From NCBI GenBank assembly GCA_036759125.1, contig DAIOVG010000042.1:1-17180 (forward strand): DNA of 17,180 nucleotides, given 5' to 3'. The notes below the pieces were generated by a model. That model ran no database searches, was not told where the DNA came from, and was given only the letters and a program-made list of their open reading frames with translations. This document shows, piece after piece, positions 1 through 6,672 of this stretch (position 1 is its first letter; the number at the start of each line of letters is the position of its first letter). The position numbers were made by a program, and so were the translations under genes. The DNA is from CAXXOK01 sp036759125 (lineage in GTDB: Bacteria; Bacillota; Clostridia; Christensenellales; Aristaeellaceae).

Positions 1-301
1 CCCAGACGGACAGGGGCCACCAGACCACGCCAAGCAGCGGATATAGAAACCACGGGTGCGCGCCGGGGCTTGCGAGCAGGTAGGTGCCTAGAAACAGCCC
101 GGTGAGCAGCGCCGTGCCGCACAGGGAAAAGGCAAGCGGCCTGTGCTTATCGGCGAAATACGCGCTCAGCGGCCACCACAGCACACCGAATACCGGGAAA
201 AGGCACCACAGGAAACCGGGCGAGGTCAGCAGGTTGACGGTCACGACCATCGCGACAATCGTCAGCGAGTAGACCAGCGCCGTGCGAAGCGCTTTGCTCA
301 T
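1..301 (-). CDS. WWPL-hairpin repeat membrane protein A (3' end cut by window edge)
   Basis: The first 100 residues are visible and the gene runs off the left edge. It is an integral membrane protein without a recognised function. It contains two copies of a hydrophobic helix ending in LTSPG or LASPG, followed by an aromatic YP-like turn and a second helix carrying WWPL (residues about 42-45 and 94-97, 52 residues apart). It is clearly paralogous to the gene upstream, which has the same architecture and the same spacing, so the pair looks like a tandem duplication. The start is fixed by an ATGA overlap with the upstream stop codon, which implies translational coupling. The unit resembles, from memory, the bacterial 2TM domain, but the WWPL signature is not one I can assign. 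It is probably controlled by the PadR regulator at the head of the operon. Confidence 0.75.
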   Translation of the reverse strand, partial: MSKALRTALVYSLTIVAMVVTVNLLTSPGFLWCLFPVFGVLWWPLSAYFADKHRPLAFSLCGTALLTGLFLGTYLLASPGAHPWFLYPLLGVVWWPLSVW

Positions 302-783
302 TGGGTTTCACCTTCTTCACGGCCTCGCTGGTGCAGATAAACGCCCAGCGGCCACCACAGCACAAAGAAGCTGGGGTACATCCACCACCAATAGCCCGGC
401 GAGGTCAACAGGTTGATGAGCACCAGCATCAGCACCACATAGGTCGCGCCGGTCACCGAAAAGCGACGCGCGCCCACCATGGATCCCCACACGCCCAGCG
501 GCCACCAGAACACGCCCAGCATCGGGTAGATAAACCACAGGTGCGCGCCGGGGCTGGCAAACAGGTATGTGAGCAAAAACAGCAGAAACAGCAGCCCCGT
601 GCCGTACACGGCGAAGTGCAGGGGCTCGTGCCGCCCATAAAAGTATACGCTCAGCGGCCACCACAGAATGCCGAAGATCGGGTATATGCTCCACGGAAAC
701 GGCGTGGTAAAGCGGTTTAAGAGGATCACCGATACGATGATCATGCCCGATATGGTCAGCGCGGTTTGCAGGGATCGTTTCAT
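298..783 (-). CDS. WWPL-hairpin repeat membrane protein B
   Basis: This 161-residue, very hydrophobic protein has three copies of one membrane-hairpin unit. Each unit is a helix, then an SPG-like turn, then W-x2-YP-x2-G-x2-WWPL(S/G)V. The WWPL motifs lie at residues 41-44, 93-96 and 143-146. There is no signal peptide beyond the first membrane segment (residues 8-23) and no catalytic motif. A ribosome binding site (AAGGAAGGTGG on the coding strand) precedes the ATG. The start overlaps the upstream stop as ATGA, and its own stop overlaps the next start the same way, so these genes form a tightly coupled operon. The single WWPL unit at the end of the upstream protein may be the ancestral form. 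Its function is unknown; a role in envelope or stress sensing is only a guess from the PadR context. Confidence 0.8.
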   Translation of the reverse strand: MKRSLQTALTISGMIIVSVILLNRFTTPFPWSIYPIFGILWWPLSVYFYGRHEPLHFAVYGTGLLFLLFLLTYLFASPGAHLWFIYPMLGVFWWPLGVWGSMVGARRFSVTGATYVVLMLVLINLLTSPGYWWWMYPSFFVLWWPLGVYLHQRGREEGETQ

Positions 784-1199
784 TTCCGGCCACCTTCCTT
801 ATGGTTGAGATAGTATAAAAGCATCGACAGCGGCCACCAGATCACCCCGAAGGCCGGGTACACAAACCAGATGGTCCATGGCGAGTAATACAGGTTGATG
901 AACATCATCAGCGCGATGATCAGCGCGCTGCCGGCCACTGAATACAAGAGGTTATTCAGGTTTTTGCGCTGGGTGCCGGATACGCGCGGAGACGCGCCCA
1001 TCAGCGAAAGCTTGATTTCCGAAAGGTCGCCAAGCTCTACCAGCGCTTTGTTTACGGCGTCCTCCTCGGTTTTGCCGTCGGCCATCAGGTCGGCGGCCTT
1101 TTCCTCGGCGTCGGCGATCATTTCATCGAGGAGGCTTTGCTTCTCCTCGCTGTCGGGGACGCCCTGAAACATTTCCTCAATGTGCTGTCTGATTCTCAT
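780..1199 (-). CDS. HAAS-like (permease prefix/DUF1700-type) protein with one WWPL hairpin
   Basis: A 139-residue protein. Residues 1-70 form a soluble, highly charged helical domain ending in the pattern GKTEEDAV-x5-LGD. This is the signature of the HAAS or permease-prefix domains that commonly follow PadR genes in Firmicutes. Residues 85-130 are two membrane segments with YPAFGVIWWPL (residues 114-124), the same hairpin that is multiplied in the next two proteins. The start at 1199 is chosen over one 66 bp upstream because GGAGGA lies 8 bases before it and the domain begins there. The gene overlaps the end of the PadR gene by 23 bp and its stop overlaps the next start as ATGA. Family knowledge suggests a membrane regulatory or sensory partner for the PadR system; the precise role is unknown. 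Confidence 0.8.
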   Translation of the reverse strand: MRIRQHIEEMFQGVPDSEEKQSLLDEMIADAEEKAADLMADGKTEEDAVNKALVELGDLSEIKLSLMGASPRVSGTQRKNLNNLLYSVAGSALIIALMMFINLYYSPWTIWFVYPAFGVIWWPLSMLLYYLNHKEGGRK

Positions 1200-1530
1200 C
1201 CCGTTCTTCCTCCAATACTCCGTCGATAACATCTTTGGTTTCAAGCCATTCCAGCTGTTTTTCACGGTAATACGCCTTGCCCGCGGGCGTGGGGCGGTAG
1301 TACTTGCGGGCGCGGCCGTGGGTAATCTGCCCGGAGTAGGATACGATGCAGTGGTTGCGCTCCAGCCGCTGGATCGCCGCGTAAAGCGTCGCTTCCTTAA
1401 TGTCCAGGCGGCCCCCCGTGCGGCGGCTGATCTCCTTGATCAGCTCATACCCGTACCGGTCCTTTTCGATGAGCAGGCGCAGGATGATCGCGTCCAGATG
1501 CCCGCGGATCAGGTCCGCCGAGATCGCCAT
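1177..1530 (-). CDS. PadR family transcriptional regulator
   Basis: A 117-residue DNA-binding repressor. The winged helix spans residues about 8-85, with the PadR hallmarks RYGYELIKEI (25-34), the recognition-helix segment EATLYAAIQRLE (46-57) and the wing ending in RKYYRPTPAGKAYY (75-88). A short C-terminal dimerisation helix follows, typical of the small PadR-s1 subgroup. The reading frame is open further upstream, but ATG 1530 is chosen because GGTGA lies just before it, the PadR domain starts there, and the upstream extension crosses the promoter and operator. ATG 1545 is an alternative without a ribosome binding site. It heads the operon with the HAAS-like and WWPL genes. A 13-bp palindrome next to its own -10 box suggests autorepression. 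Confidence 0.93.
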   Translation of the reverse strand: MAISADLIRGHLDAIILRLLIEKDRYGYELIKEISRRTGGRLDIKEATLYAAIQRLERNHCIVSYSGQITHGRARKYYRPTPAGKAYYREKQLEWLETKDVIDGVLEEERDENQTAH

Positions 1531-1552
1531 GCCCTCACCGCCCATCCAAAAG

Positions 1553-1584
1553 TACTCTATCAGATTACTATATCTGATAGAGTA
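1553..1584. promoter_or_regulatory. Palindromic operator, probably for PadR
   Basis: A perfect 13-bp inverted repeat: arms TACTCTATCAGAT (1553-1565) and ATCTGATAGAGTA (1572-1584) separated by the 6-bp spacer TACTAT. It starts immediately downstream of the minus-strand -10 box and covers the predicted transcription start near 1578. Placement over the start site and next to a PadR gene fits an autoregulatory operator; which protein binds is inferred. Confidence 0.8.
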
Positions 1585-1613
1585 ATTATAGGGATGCCCT
1601 GTTCTGTTGTCAA
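1585..1613 (-). promoter_or_regulatory. Consensus sigma-70-type promoter of the PadR operon
   Basis: On the minus strand TTGACA (1608-1613) and TATAAT (1585-1590) are both exact consensus hexamers with an exact 17-bp spacer. This is the strongest promoter match in the window. Such a strong promoter directly followed by a palindrome is typical of an operon kept off by a repressor. Confidence 0.88.
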
Positions 1614-1687
1614 GACTTGCTACATTAGGATTGTATGAGAATGATGCGCCCCGGACAGCGCTGAGGCACGGTGTGGCCGCAGGGCGG

Positions 1688-1951
1688 TCAGGGCTGTGTT
1701 TCGGACACAAGGCCGTCGCCCCCGCAAACGGGGCAGGAGACAAGCGCGTCCTGGTCGCCCGATACAACGCCGGTGCCGTTGCAGGTGGCGCAGGCTGTAT
1801 TGCCCGGTACATCTGTGCTGATATAGATCGCCGTGGGGCCGTCCGCCCCGCCGATGATGCCGACAGACGAGCCAGGCGCGTCCGCCTGAACGCCGATCAG
1901 CAGCAGGATGGATAGCAGCAGGGCAAGAAGAACTCCGAATCGATGGGTCAT
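1688..1951 (-). CDS. Small secreted protein with GGADGPTAIY motif and two CxxCxGxG zinc knuckles
   Basis: An 87-residue protein. Residues 6-22 are a hydrophobic signal or membrane segment without a lipobox cysteine. Residues 30-45 read as VGIIGGADGPTAIYIS, close to the sodium-site loop of the beta subunit of sodium-pumping decarboxylases (OadB family), but the other membrane helices of that family are absent. Residues 54-61 (CATCNGTG) and 73-80 (CPVCGGDG) are exact CxxCxGxG motifs like those of the DnaJ zinc domain, and four cysteines could bind one zinc. ATG 1951 is chosen because AGGAGG (1961-1966) lies 9 bases upstream; an earlier ATG would place that site inside the gene. It precedes the PadR gene but that gene has its own promoter. 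The function is unknown; the protein likely acts outside the membrane. Confidence 0.75.
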   Translation of the reverse strand: MTHRFGVLLALLLSILLLIGVQADAPGSSVGIIGGADGPTAIYISTDVPGNTACATCNGTGVVSGDQDALVSCPVCGGDGLVSETQP

Positions 1952-1982
1952 GCGGGAAAACCTCCTCATATGGTACCGATAT

Positions 1983-2012
1983 AGCATGCCACAGGCGAAA
2001 GCGCGGTGTCAA
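1983..2012 (-). promoter_or_regulatory. Possible promoter of the small CxxCxGxG protein
   Basis: A perfect minus-strand -35 (TTGACA, 2007-2012) is followed after 18 bp by the weak -10 CATGCT (1983-1988), preceded by TG. The -35 is convincing and the -10 is not, so the element is tentative. It would give a leader of about 25 nt before ATG 1951. Confidence 0.3.
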
Positions 2013-2075
2013 AGGATACCGCATGAACCATACGTTTGGGGCATCCAACTGTCGTATGCCGCAGGGTGCAACGCG

Positions 2076-2102
2076 AAAAAACGGAGCCGCCTGGGCGGCC
2101 CC
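2076..2102 (-). terminator. Intrinsic terminator of the LysE-family gene
   Basis: On the minus strand, GGGGCCGCC (2094-2102) pairs with GGCGGCTCC (2083-2091), with one G-U pair and a tight loop, and is followed by G then six T residues (2076-2081). It lies 26 bp beyond the exporter stop codon and insulates it from the small secreted protein gene. Confidence 0.8.
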
Positions 2103-2127
2103 GTGGGGGTTGCGAGGGATGAAAAAA

Positions 2128-2760
2128 TTAGAACAGCTTCCCCAGCGCGTCGATCAGGAACCGCGCGCCGAAGAAGATCAGCAGCCCGCCCAGTACCATA
2201 ATGATGATGCGGTAGGGCTTTTGCTTGATGAATTTGCGCGTCGTGCCCACGACCGTGGAGATCAGCCCGTACCAGGCAAAATCCGCCGTGATGTGTCCGG
2301 CGAAATAAACGGCTACGCCCCATACGGCGAAATCGCGGTAGGCCTGGGTGAGGAAGCCCAGTCCGATCACCGCCCACCAGAGCAGAAAATAGGGGTTTGC
2401 CATGCTGAGCAGCGCTCCGGACAGCATGATGCGGTCGGAGCTCTTGGTCTGGGCGTCCATATCGACGCTCACCTTGCCGCGCGCGGCCTTGACGATCATA
2501 TCCGCGCCGATATAGCACAGCAGGATGCCGCCGATCAGGCCGATGGTGATTTGTGCGGCGTCGGATCTGAGCACCATGTCCAGCCCCAGGAAGATGCCGA
2601 TGATGAGCGCAAGCTCCAACAGCGCGTGCCCGACGATCACGATAAAGCCCACCTTGGGGCCTTCCTTGAGCGACTGGCGGATGGTATAGGTCAGAAGCGA
2701 GCCGGGCATCATCGCGCCTGAAAACCCGACGGCCAGCGCGGTGAAAAACAATGCGGTCAC
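2128..2760 (-). CDS. LysE family exporter
   Basis: A 210-residue, six-helix membrane protein of the LysE/RhtB family, which exports amino acids or related small molecules. Family marks are the N-terminal GAMMPGSLLTYTI segment, GHALLELALIIGIFLGL, the mid-protein SMANPYFLLWWAVIGLG (NP in a membrane segment) and a C-terminal helix LGGLLIFFGARFLI. The length is typical of the family. The GTG at 2760 is preferred to ATG 2787: CCTCCCC on the plus strand (GGGGAGG on the coding strand, 2768-2774) sits 7 bases before the GTG, whereas the ATG has no such site and its extension is hydrophilic. The gene stands alone, with a terminator behind it, and no riboswitch is visible upstream. The substrate cannot be told from sequence, and a link to pectin metabolism is not supported. 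Confidence 0.9.
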   Translation of the reverse strand: MTALFFTALAVGFSGAMMPGSLLTYTIRQSLKEGPKVGFIVIVGHALLELALIIGIFLGLDMVLRSDAAQITIGLIGGILLCYIGADMIVKAARGKVSVDMDAQTKSSDRIMLSGALLSMANPYFLLWWAVIGLGFLTQAYRDFAVWGVAVYFAGHITADFAWYGLISTVVGTTRKFIKQKPYRIIIMVLGGLLIFFGARFLIDALGKLF

Positions 2761-2767
2761 GGACTCG

Positions 2768-2774
2768 CCTCCCC
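2768..2774 (-). promoter_or_regulatory. Ribosome binding site selecting the GTG start of the LysE-family gene
   Basis: GGGGAGG on the coding strand, 7 bases from GTG 2760. It would lie within the reading frame if the upstream ATG 2787 were used. Confidence 0.65.
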
Positions 2775-2795
2775 TTCTGTGTGTCAATGAAACCT

Positions 2796-2824
2796 ATTGT
2801 AGCACAGGATTTTCGAAAAAGGAA
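2796..2824 (-). promoter_or_regulatory. Possible promoter of the LysE-family gene
   Basis: The minus-strand -10 TACAAT (2796-2801) is good. The best-placed -35 at 17 bp is the poor hexamer TTCCTT (2819-2824). Its position would give a leader of about 30 nt before the GTG start. Confidence 0.35.
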
Positions 2825-2944
2825 CCGCGCAAAGCCGTGAGGCGTGTTCCGGTATGGGCAGATGGCACCACGCTTCGCCGTAATGCGCGGTGCCCGTTAG
2901 CCGGCCGACATGATGTGAATCGTATTGCAAAACCTTGTCACTGT

Positions 2945-2973
2945 TTGGCGTTTTAGGGCGTATCGTGTATAAT
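2945..2973 (+). promoter_or_regulatory. Promoter of the pectin catabolic gene run
   Basis: TTTGGC/TTGGCG-type -35 (2945-2950), about 17 bp, then an exact TATAAT -10 (2968-2973). It lies about 50 bp before the GH28 start. An imperfect hairpin, GGCACC (2864-2869) with GGTGCC (2889-2894), lies some 50 bp upstream of the -35 and could be regulatory. Nothing else was recognised between 2825 and 2945. Confidence 0.65.
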
Positions 2974-3021
2974 GCGGAGAGAAAAATATCATGCGGCTGG
3001 CATAGGCCAAAGGAGCGATCC

Positions 3022-4293
3022 ATGGCGAGCTTGACAGAATACGGCCATTTGGCGGCAGACGGACTTTGGACCGGGGCATTCCGTGCGGCGATGAATGCGC
3101 TTGTATCACAGGGCGGCGGTACGCTGACGGTTCCGCAGGGGCGCTACCTTTCCGCGCCGATCCGGCTGTATTCCGGTATCACCCTGCATCTGGAGCAGGG
3201 CGCGCAGATCGTATTCACCGACGACGAAGCGCTGTTTCCCCTGGTGGATATGGAGTTTGAAGGCATTCCCGGCAAGGCGTACATGCCCTGCCTGTACGCG
3301 CTGGACGCACAGAACGTGGGTATTACCGGCGCGGGAACCCTGGACGGCAGCGGGGGGAAATGGTGGGAGGCGCTTAAAAGCGGCGCGCTCAAACATCCGC
3401 GTCCGTTTCTGGTATGCTTCCAGAACTGCGCAAACGTGCGGATGGACGGCGTCACCCTGCAAAACTCCCCCTGCTGGACGGTGCATCCCCTGTACTGCGA
3501 CGACGTTGCAATCACAAACCTACGCATATATAACCCCGCCGACTCTCCCAATACCGACGGTATCAACCCCAATAGCTCAAGCAACGTGCGCATCGCCGAT
3601 TGCCTGATCGACGTGGGGGACGATTGTATCGCCATCAAGGCGGGCACCGAGGACACGCCCAAAAAGCGCGCCTGCGAGCACATTGTGGTTGAGCGCTGCC
3701 GCATGCTGCACGGGCACGGCGGCGTGGTGATCGGCAGTGAAATGTCCGGCGGGGTGCGGGACGTGCGGGTGGAGAACTGCGTATTCATCGGTACGGACCG
3801 GGGTATACGCCTGAAAACCCGGCGCGGGCGCGGCGGCGCGGCGCAGCGGCTGAGCTTTCGCAATATCGAAATGCGGGACGTGCTCTGCCCCTTCGTGTTC
3901 AATATGTATTACTTCTGCGGCAAGGGCGGCAAGCTCCCCTTTGTGCGGGACAAGGCTCCCCATCCTGTCGGCGGCGGCACGCCGCAGCTATCGGATATCA
4001 GTATGGAACAAGTCACCGTGCGTGGAGCCACGGCCTGCGCAGGCTTTCTCTACGGCCTGCCGGAAAGCCCGGTGCGGCGTGTGCGCATCGCGGACTGCAC
4101 GGTGGAGATGATTCCGGGCAGCCCGGGCAAGCCCGCTATGATGGACGACCTGGACGACATGGAAGCGGCGGGGCTGTACCTGCGCAACGGCGAGGATATC
4201 GACATCCGCGGCCTGCGTGTGGAAGGCCAGAGGGGAACCGTGCTGGACGCTGACAGCAGCGTTTGGCTGAGCAATGGGGAGGACAGGCAATGA
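3022..4293 (+). CDS. Glycoside hydrolase family 28 (polygalacturonase-type), cytoplasmic
   Basis: A 423-residue right-handed beta-helix enzyme hydrolysing alpha-1,4 galacturonosyl (or rhamnogalacturonan) linkages by inversion. All four GH28 motifs are present: NTDG (177-180), DD (200-201), GHG (231-233) and R-x-K (263-265), giving the three catalytic Asp residues and the substrate-binding Arg and Lys. There is no signal peptide and the protein starts directly with the fold, so it acts on imported oligosaccharides, probably from chain ends. ATG 3022 is chosen over an upstream ATG because AAAGGAG lies 7 bases before it and the upstream extension crosses the -10 box. The stop overlaps the GH105 start as ATGA. 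Rhamnogalacturonan hydrolase activity is an alternative, and the GH105 neighbour keeps it open. Confidence 0.93.
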   Translation: MASLTEYGHLAADGLWTGAFRAAMNALVSQGGGTLTVPQGRYLSAPIRLYSGITLHLEQGAQIVFTDDEALFPLVDMEFEGIPGKAYMPCLYALDAQNVGITGAGTLDGSGGKWWEALKSGALKHPRPFLVCFQNCANVRMDGVTLQNSPCWTVHPLYCDDVAITNLRIYNPADSPNTDGINPNSSSNVRIADCLIDVGDDCIAIKAGTEDTPKKRACEHIVVERCRMLHGHGGVVIGSEMSGGVRDVRVENCVFIGTDRGIRLKTRRGRGGAAQRLSFRNIEMRDVLCPFVFNMYYFCGKGGKLPFVRDKAPHPVGGGTPQLSDISMEQVTVRGATACAGFLYGLPESPVRRVRIADCTVEMIPGSPGKPAMMDDLDDMEAAGLYLRNGEDIDIRGLRVEGQRGTVLDADSSVWLSNGEDRQ

Positions 4294-5396
4294 AACAGGC
4301 GTTTGACAACTGGCATGTTCGCATCGCCGACGGGCTGATGCACATCTACCCGCTGCTGGACCGGCGCTGGAGCTACGATTACGGTGTGGTGTGGAAGGGC
4401 ATGGCGGCGCTGTACGAGCTGACGGGTGACGAGAAGTACTTTACGTACATCAAGCGCGGTGTGGACTCGTTCCTCAATGCCGACGGCACGGAGATCCGCG
4501 ATTATTTCCGCGAGGAATACAACCTGGATTACATCAATAACGGCAAGCTCCTTTTATACCTGTGGAAAAAGACAGGGGATGCGCGCTACCGCACAGCGGC
4601 GGACATGCTGCTGGATCAGGTGCTCAAGCAGCCGCGCACGCCTGAGGGTGGTTTCTGGCATAAAAAGATCTACGAAAACCAGATGTGGCTGGACGGGCTG
4701 TACATGTGCGCGCCGTTCTATGCCGAGTGTGCAACGCTGCTGGGTCATCCGGACTGGTACCCGGACATCGCCAGGCAGTTCCTGCTGATCCGGGAAAAGA
4801 CCCTGCACAAACCCACCGGGCTCTCGCTCCACGCGTGGGACGCGGCACATATCCAGCCCTGGGCGGACAGGGAAACGGGCTGCTCGCCGCACGTATGGGG
4901 CCGCGCGGTTGGCTGGTACGCCTGCGCGGTGGTGGATACGCTGGAGCTGTTGCCGGAGGATACGATTGAGCATCACCGCCTGGTCATGCTCCTGTGCGAT
5001 CTGCTGCAGGCCGTATGGCGCGCGCGCGACCCGCGCACCGGCGTGTGGCTGCAGGTGATGGATGCGCCCGACCGCCCCGGCAACTATGCCGAAAGCTCCT
5101 GCTCGGCGCAGTTTATCTATGCCACGGCCAAGGCAAAACGGCTTGGGTACTGCGACCGGATCGGCGAGCAGGAGCTCCGCGCCGCCTGGCAGGGTGCGGT
5201 GGACCAGTTTATCGAGGTCTACAAGGGCGACGCCATCGTGTGCAAATGCTGCCAGGTGGCGGGGCTTGGCAACGTGGCGCAGCGCGACGGCAGCTTTGCC
5301 TATTACATGTCCGAGCCCATCGTATGCAACGATCCGAAGGGCTCTGGGGCCATGCTGCAGGCCGCGGTGGAGATCGCGCTTGCGTTTCCAGGGTAA
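4290..5396 (+). CDS. Glycoside hydrolase family 105, unsaturated galacturonyl/rhamnogalacturonyl hydrolase
   Basis: A 368-residue (alpha/alpha)6-barrel enzyme of the YteR/YesR group. It removes the 4,5-unsaturated galacturonic acid left by pectate or rhamnogalacturonan lyases from the non-reducing end of oligosaccharides. The candidate catalytic Asp is D135 in the family motif MWLDGLYM (132-139). The motif GRAVGWY near residue 208 and the SEPIVCNDPKGSGA segment near the C terminus are also characteristic. The length matches the family, and the absence of a signal peptide indicates a cytoplasmic enzyme. GGGGAGG precedes the ATG, which overlaps the GH28 stop codon, so the two are translationally coupled. 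Its presence means the imported substrate has been cut by a lyase, which is not encoded in this window. Confidence 0.94.
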   Translation: MKQAFDNWHVRIADGLMHIYPLLDRRWSYDYGVVWKGMAALYELTGDEKYFTYIKRGVDSFLNADGTEIRDYFREEYNLDYINNGKLLLYLWKKTGDARYRTAADMLLDQVLKQPRTPEGGFWHKKIYENQMWLDGLYMCAPFYAECATLLGHPDWYPDIARQFLLIREKTLHKPTGLSLHAWDAAHIQPWADRETGCSPHVWGRAVGWYACAVVDTLELLPEDTIEHHRLVMLLCDLLQAVWRARDPRTGVWLQVMDAPDRPGNYAESSCSAQFIYATAKAKRLGYCDRIGEQELRAAWQGAVDQFIEVYKGDAIVCKCCQVAGLGNVAQRDGSFAYYMSEPIVCNDPKGSGAMLQAAVEIALAFPG

Positions 5397-5432
5397 ACCA
5401 GGGTTCTCATGCCGCGAAAGCTCCGGCGCCGC

Positions 5433-5460
5433 TTGCTGTTTCCCGGCGGATGTATATAAT
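5433..5460 (+). promoter_or_regulatory. Internal promoter before the radical SAM gene
   Basis: An exact TATAAT (5455-5460) preceded at 16 bp by TTGCTG (5433-5438), in the 115-bp gap between the GH105 and radical SAM genes. It would let the radical SAM, DsrE, CE8 and serine hydrolase genes be expressed apart from the GH28-GH105 pair. No terminator is visible in the gap, so read-through is also likely. Confidence 0.5.
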
Positions 5461-5511
5461 GGGTCCATTGGCGTGGGCAAGCCTGCGCGCGCCGCAACGA
5501 GGAGAGTTGGC

Positions 5512-6636
5512 ATGAAGATATCAAAACAGGACGCGCTTTCGTGGTTTTCGTTTTTTGCGTCCCTGCCGGAGGAAGAAGAGCTGCCGCCAAAGCAGATGGA
5601 AATCGTATTTGCGGTCTTTGCGCAAATTGAGGCGGCGGTAAACGCGCGCCGGGAAGCGCTCAAGGCGGAAATCCCGGGGCTGAAAACGCTGGCAAACAGA
5701 ACGCTGTATGTGGGCGGGGACGAGCGGTTTCCATCGGGCTGCCGCTCCTGCCTGCTGGGCACGGGGTTGAGCGCCATCCGCAAAACCAACAAGTGCAACT
5801 TAAGCTGTAAATTCTGTTACGATTACGGCGAGCTGGACCACATCCCGCCCATCGGCGAGGGCATGTGGGAGATCGGAGGCACGCGCTTTTACGACGCGGA
5901 TATCGATCTGTTATTGTCTGTGCAGCAAAAGCCCACCGGGATTTCCTACGTGTATCTGGAGCCGTTTATGGAGATTGAGAAATATTACCCCGTCGTGCGC
6001 AAGTTCCACGCGGCCGGGGTGCACCAGCACCTGTACACCAACGGCACCCTGGCTACGGAGGAGCAGCTGAAGGCGCTGGGCGAGGCGGGGCTTGACGAGC
6101 TGCGCTTTAACCTGGGCGCGTCCCGCTGCGCCGATGCGGTGATCAAAACCATGCGCATTGCCAAGCGGTATATCGGCCAGGTGGGCATCGAAACGCCCAT
6201 GACGCCGGAATTTTACGAGGCCTTCATGGCAAAGCGGCAGGCGATTCTAAAAACGGGGATTGATTTTATCAACTGCGCGGAGCTCCACCTGAATATGAAC
6301 AACATCGGCAATTACGACGGGGAAAACTTGTACATCTCCCGCCACGGCTACATTTCGCCAATCTGGAGCCGGGAGCTGACGTTGAAGCTGATGAAAACCG
6401 CGGCGGAGGAGGGCGGGGAGGCTGTCGTGCACGATTGCTCCAACGATACCAAGTTCGCCCGCGACCTGAACCTGCGCGGCAAGGAGGGCGGGTGGTTTGG
6501 CGCAAGCGCCTATGCCTGCGAGTTTTCGCGCTATCCGTTCTGGGCGTTCCTGCCCGTTTTGCAGGACGACGCGTTTGCGTTTTTGGAAGATGAACCGCTG
6601 CCCGAGGGCTACAGGCCGGGCGATCTGGCGATCTAG
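5512..6636 (+). CDS. Radical SAM protein of unassigned function
   Basis: A 374-residue radical SAM enzyme. The cluster-binding motif is C95-x3-C99-x2-C102 (CNLSCKFC), followed by a tyrosine as is usual. A TNGT segment (176-179) follows the third strand region. A further CxxC pair lies just before the motif (C77, C80 in GCRSCLLGTG), and lone cysteines at 254, 309 and 336 could bind an additional cluster, though there is no clear SPASM spacing. The N-terminal 70 residues are helical with no recognised domain. The start has GGAGAG at a suitable distance. An in-frame extension back into the GH105 gene exists but is not credible. It sits between sugar hydrolases and is followed 36 bp later by a DsrE-like gene, which suggests a paired function, possibly involving sulfur. 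Substrate and product are unknown. Confidence 0.85.
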   Translation: MKISKQDALSWFSFFASLPEEEELPPKQMEIVFAVFAQIEAAVNARREALKAEIPGLKTLANRTLYVGGDERFPSGCRSCLLGTGLSAIRKTNKCNLSCKFCYDYGELDHIPPIGEGMWEIGGTRFYDADIDLLLSVQQKPTGISYVYLEPFMEIEKYYPVVRKFHAAGVHQHLYTNGTLATEEQLKALGEAGLDELRFNLGASRCADAVIKTMRIAKRYIGQVGIETPMTPEFYEAFMAKRQAILKTGIDFINCAELHLNMNNIGNYDGENLYISRHGYISPIWSRELTLKLMKTAAEEGGEAVVHDCSNDTKFARDLNLRGKEGGWFGASAYACEFSRYPFWAFLPVLQDDAFAFLEDEPLPEGYRPGDLAI

Positions 6637-6672
6637 CGTCTCCCGGATCGGACTGAAACGGAGGAATTCGCC

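Larger units (their letters stand above)
1..890 (-). repeat. Array of six WWPL membrane-hairpin repeats spread over three genes
   Basis: On the plus strand the core AGCGGCCACCA (reverse complement of the WWPL codons with the next residue) recurs near 168, 346, 497, 655 and 829, with a diverged copy near 33. Each copy encodes YP-x2-G-x2-WWPL. The copies are about 150-178 bp apart and distribute as one in the HAAS-like gene, three in protein B and at least two in protein A. This is repeat growth within and between genes, conserved mainly at protein level. Confidence 0.7.

Noticed and set aside
1531..1812. Extended PadR N terminus
   Set aside because: The extension runs through the consensus promoter and palindrome, and PadR proteins begin at the chosen start.
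2864..2894. Hairpin GGCACC...GGTGCC as a terminator or riboswitch
   Set aside because: The stem is short and mismatched, has no T-run, and no riboswitch core was recognised; kept only as a remark.
5062..5511. N-terminal extension of the radical SAM protein by 150 residues
   Set aside because: It overlaps the GH105 gene in another frame and would cross the TATAAT at 5455; ATG 5512 has its own ribosome binding site.
4554..5798. A 414-codon minus-strand frame across the GH105 gene and the start of the radical SAM gene
   Set aside because: It is the shadow of two genes with clear families; the protein is rich in Arg, Ala and Pro and shows no domain.
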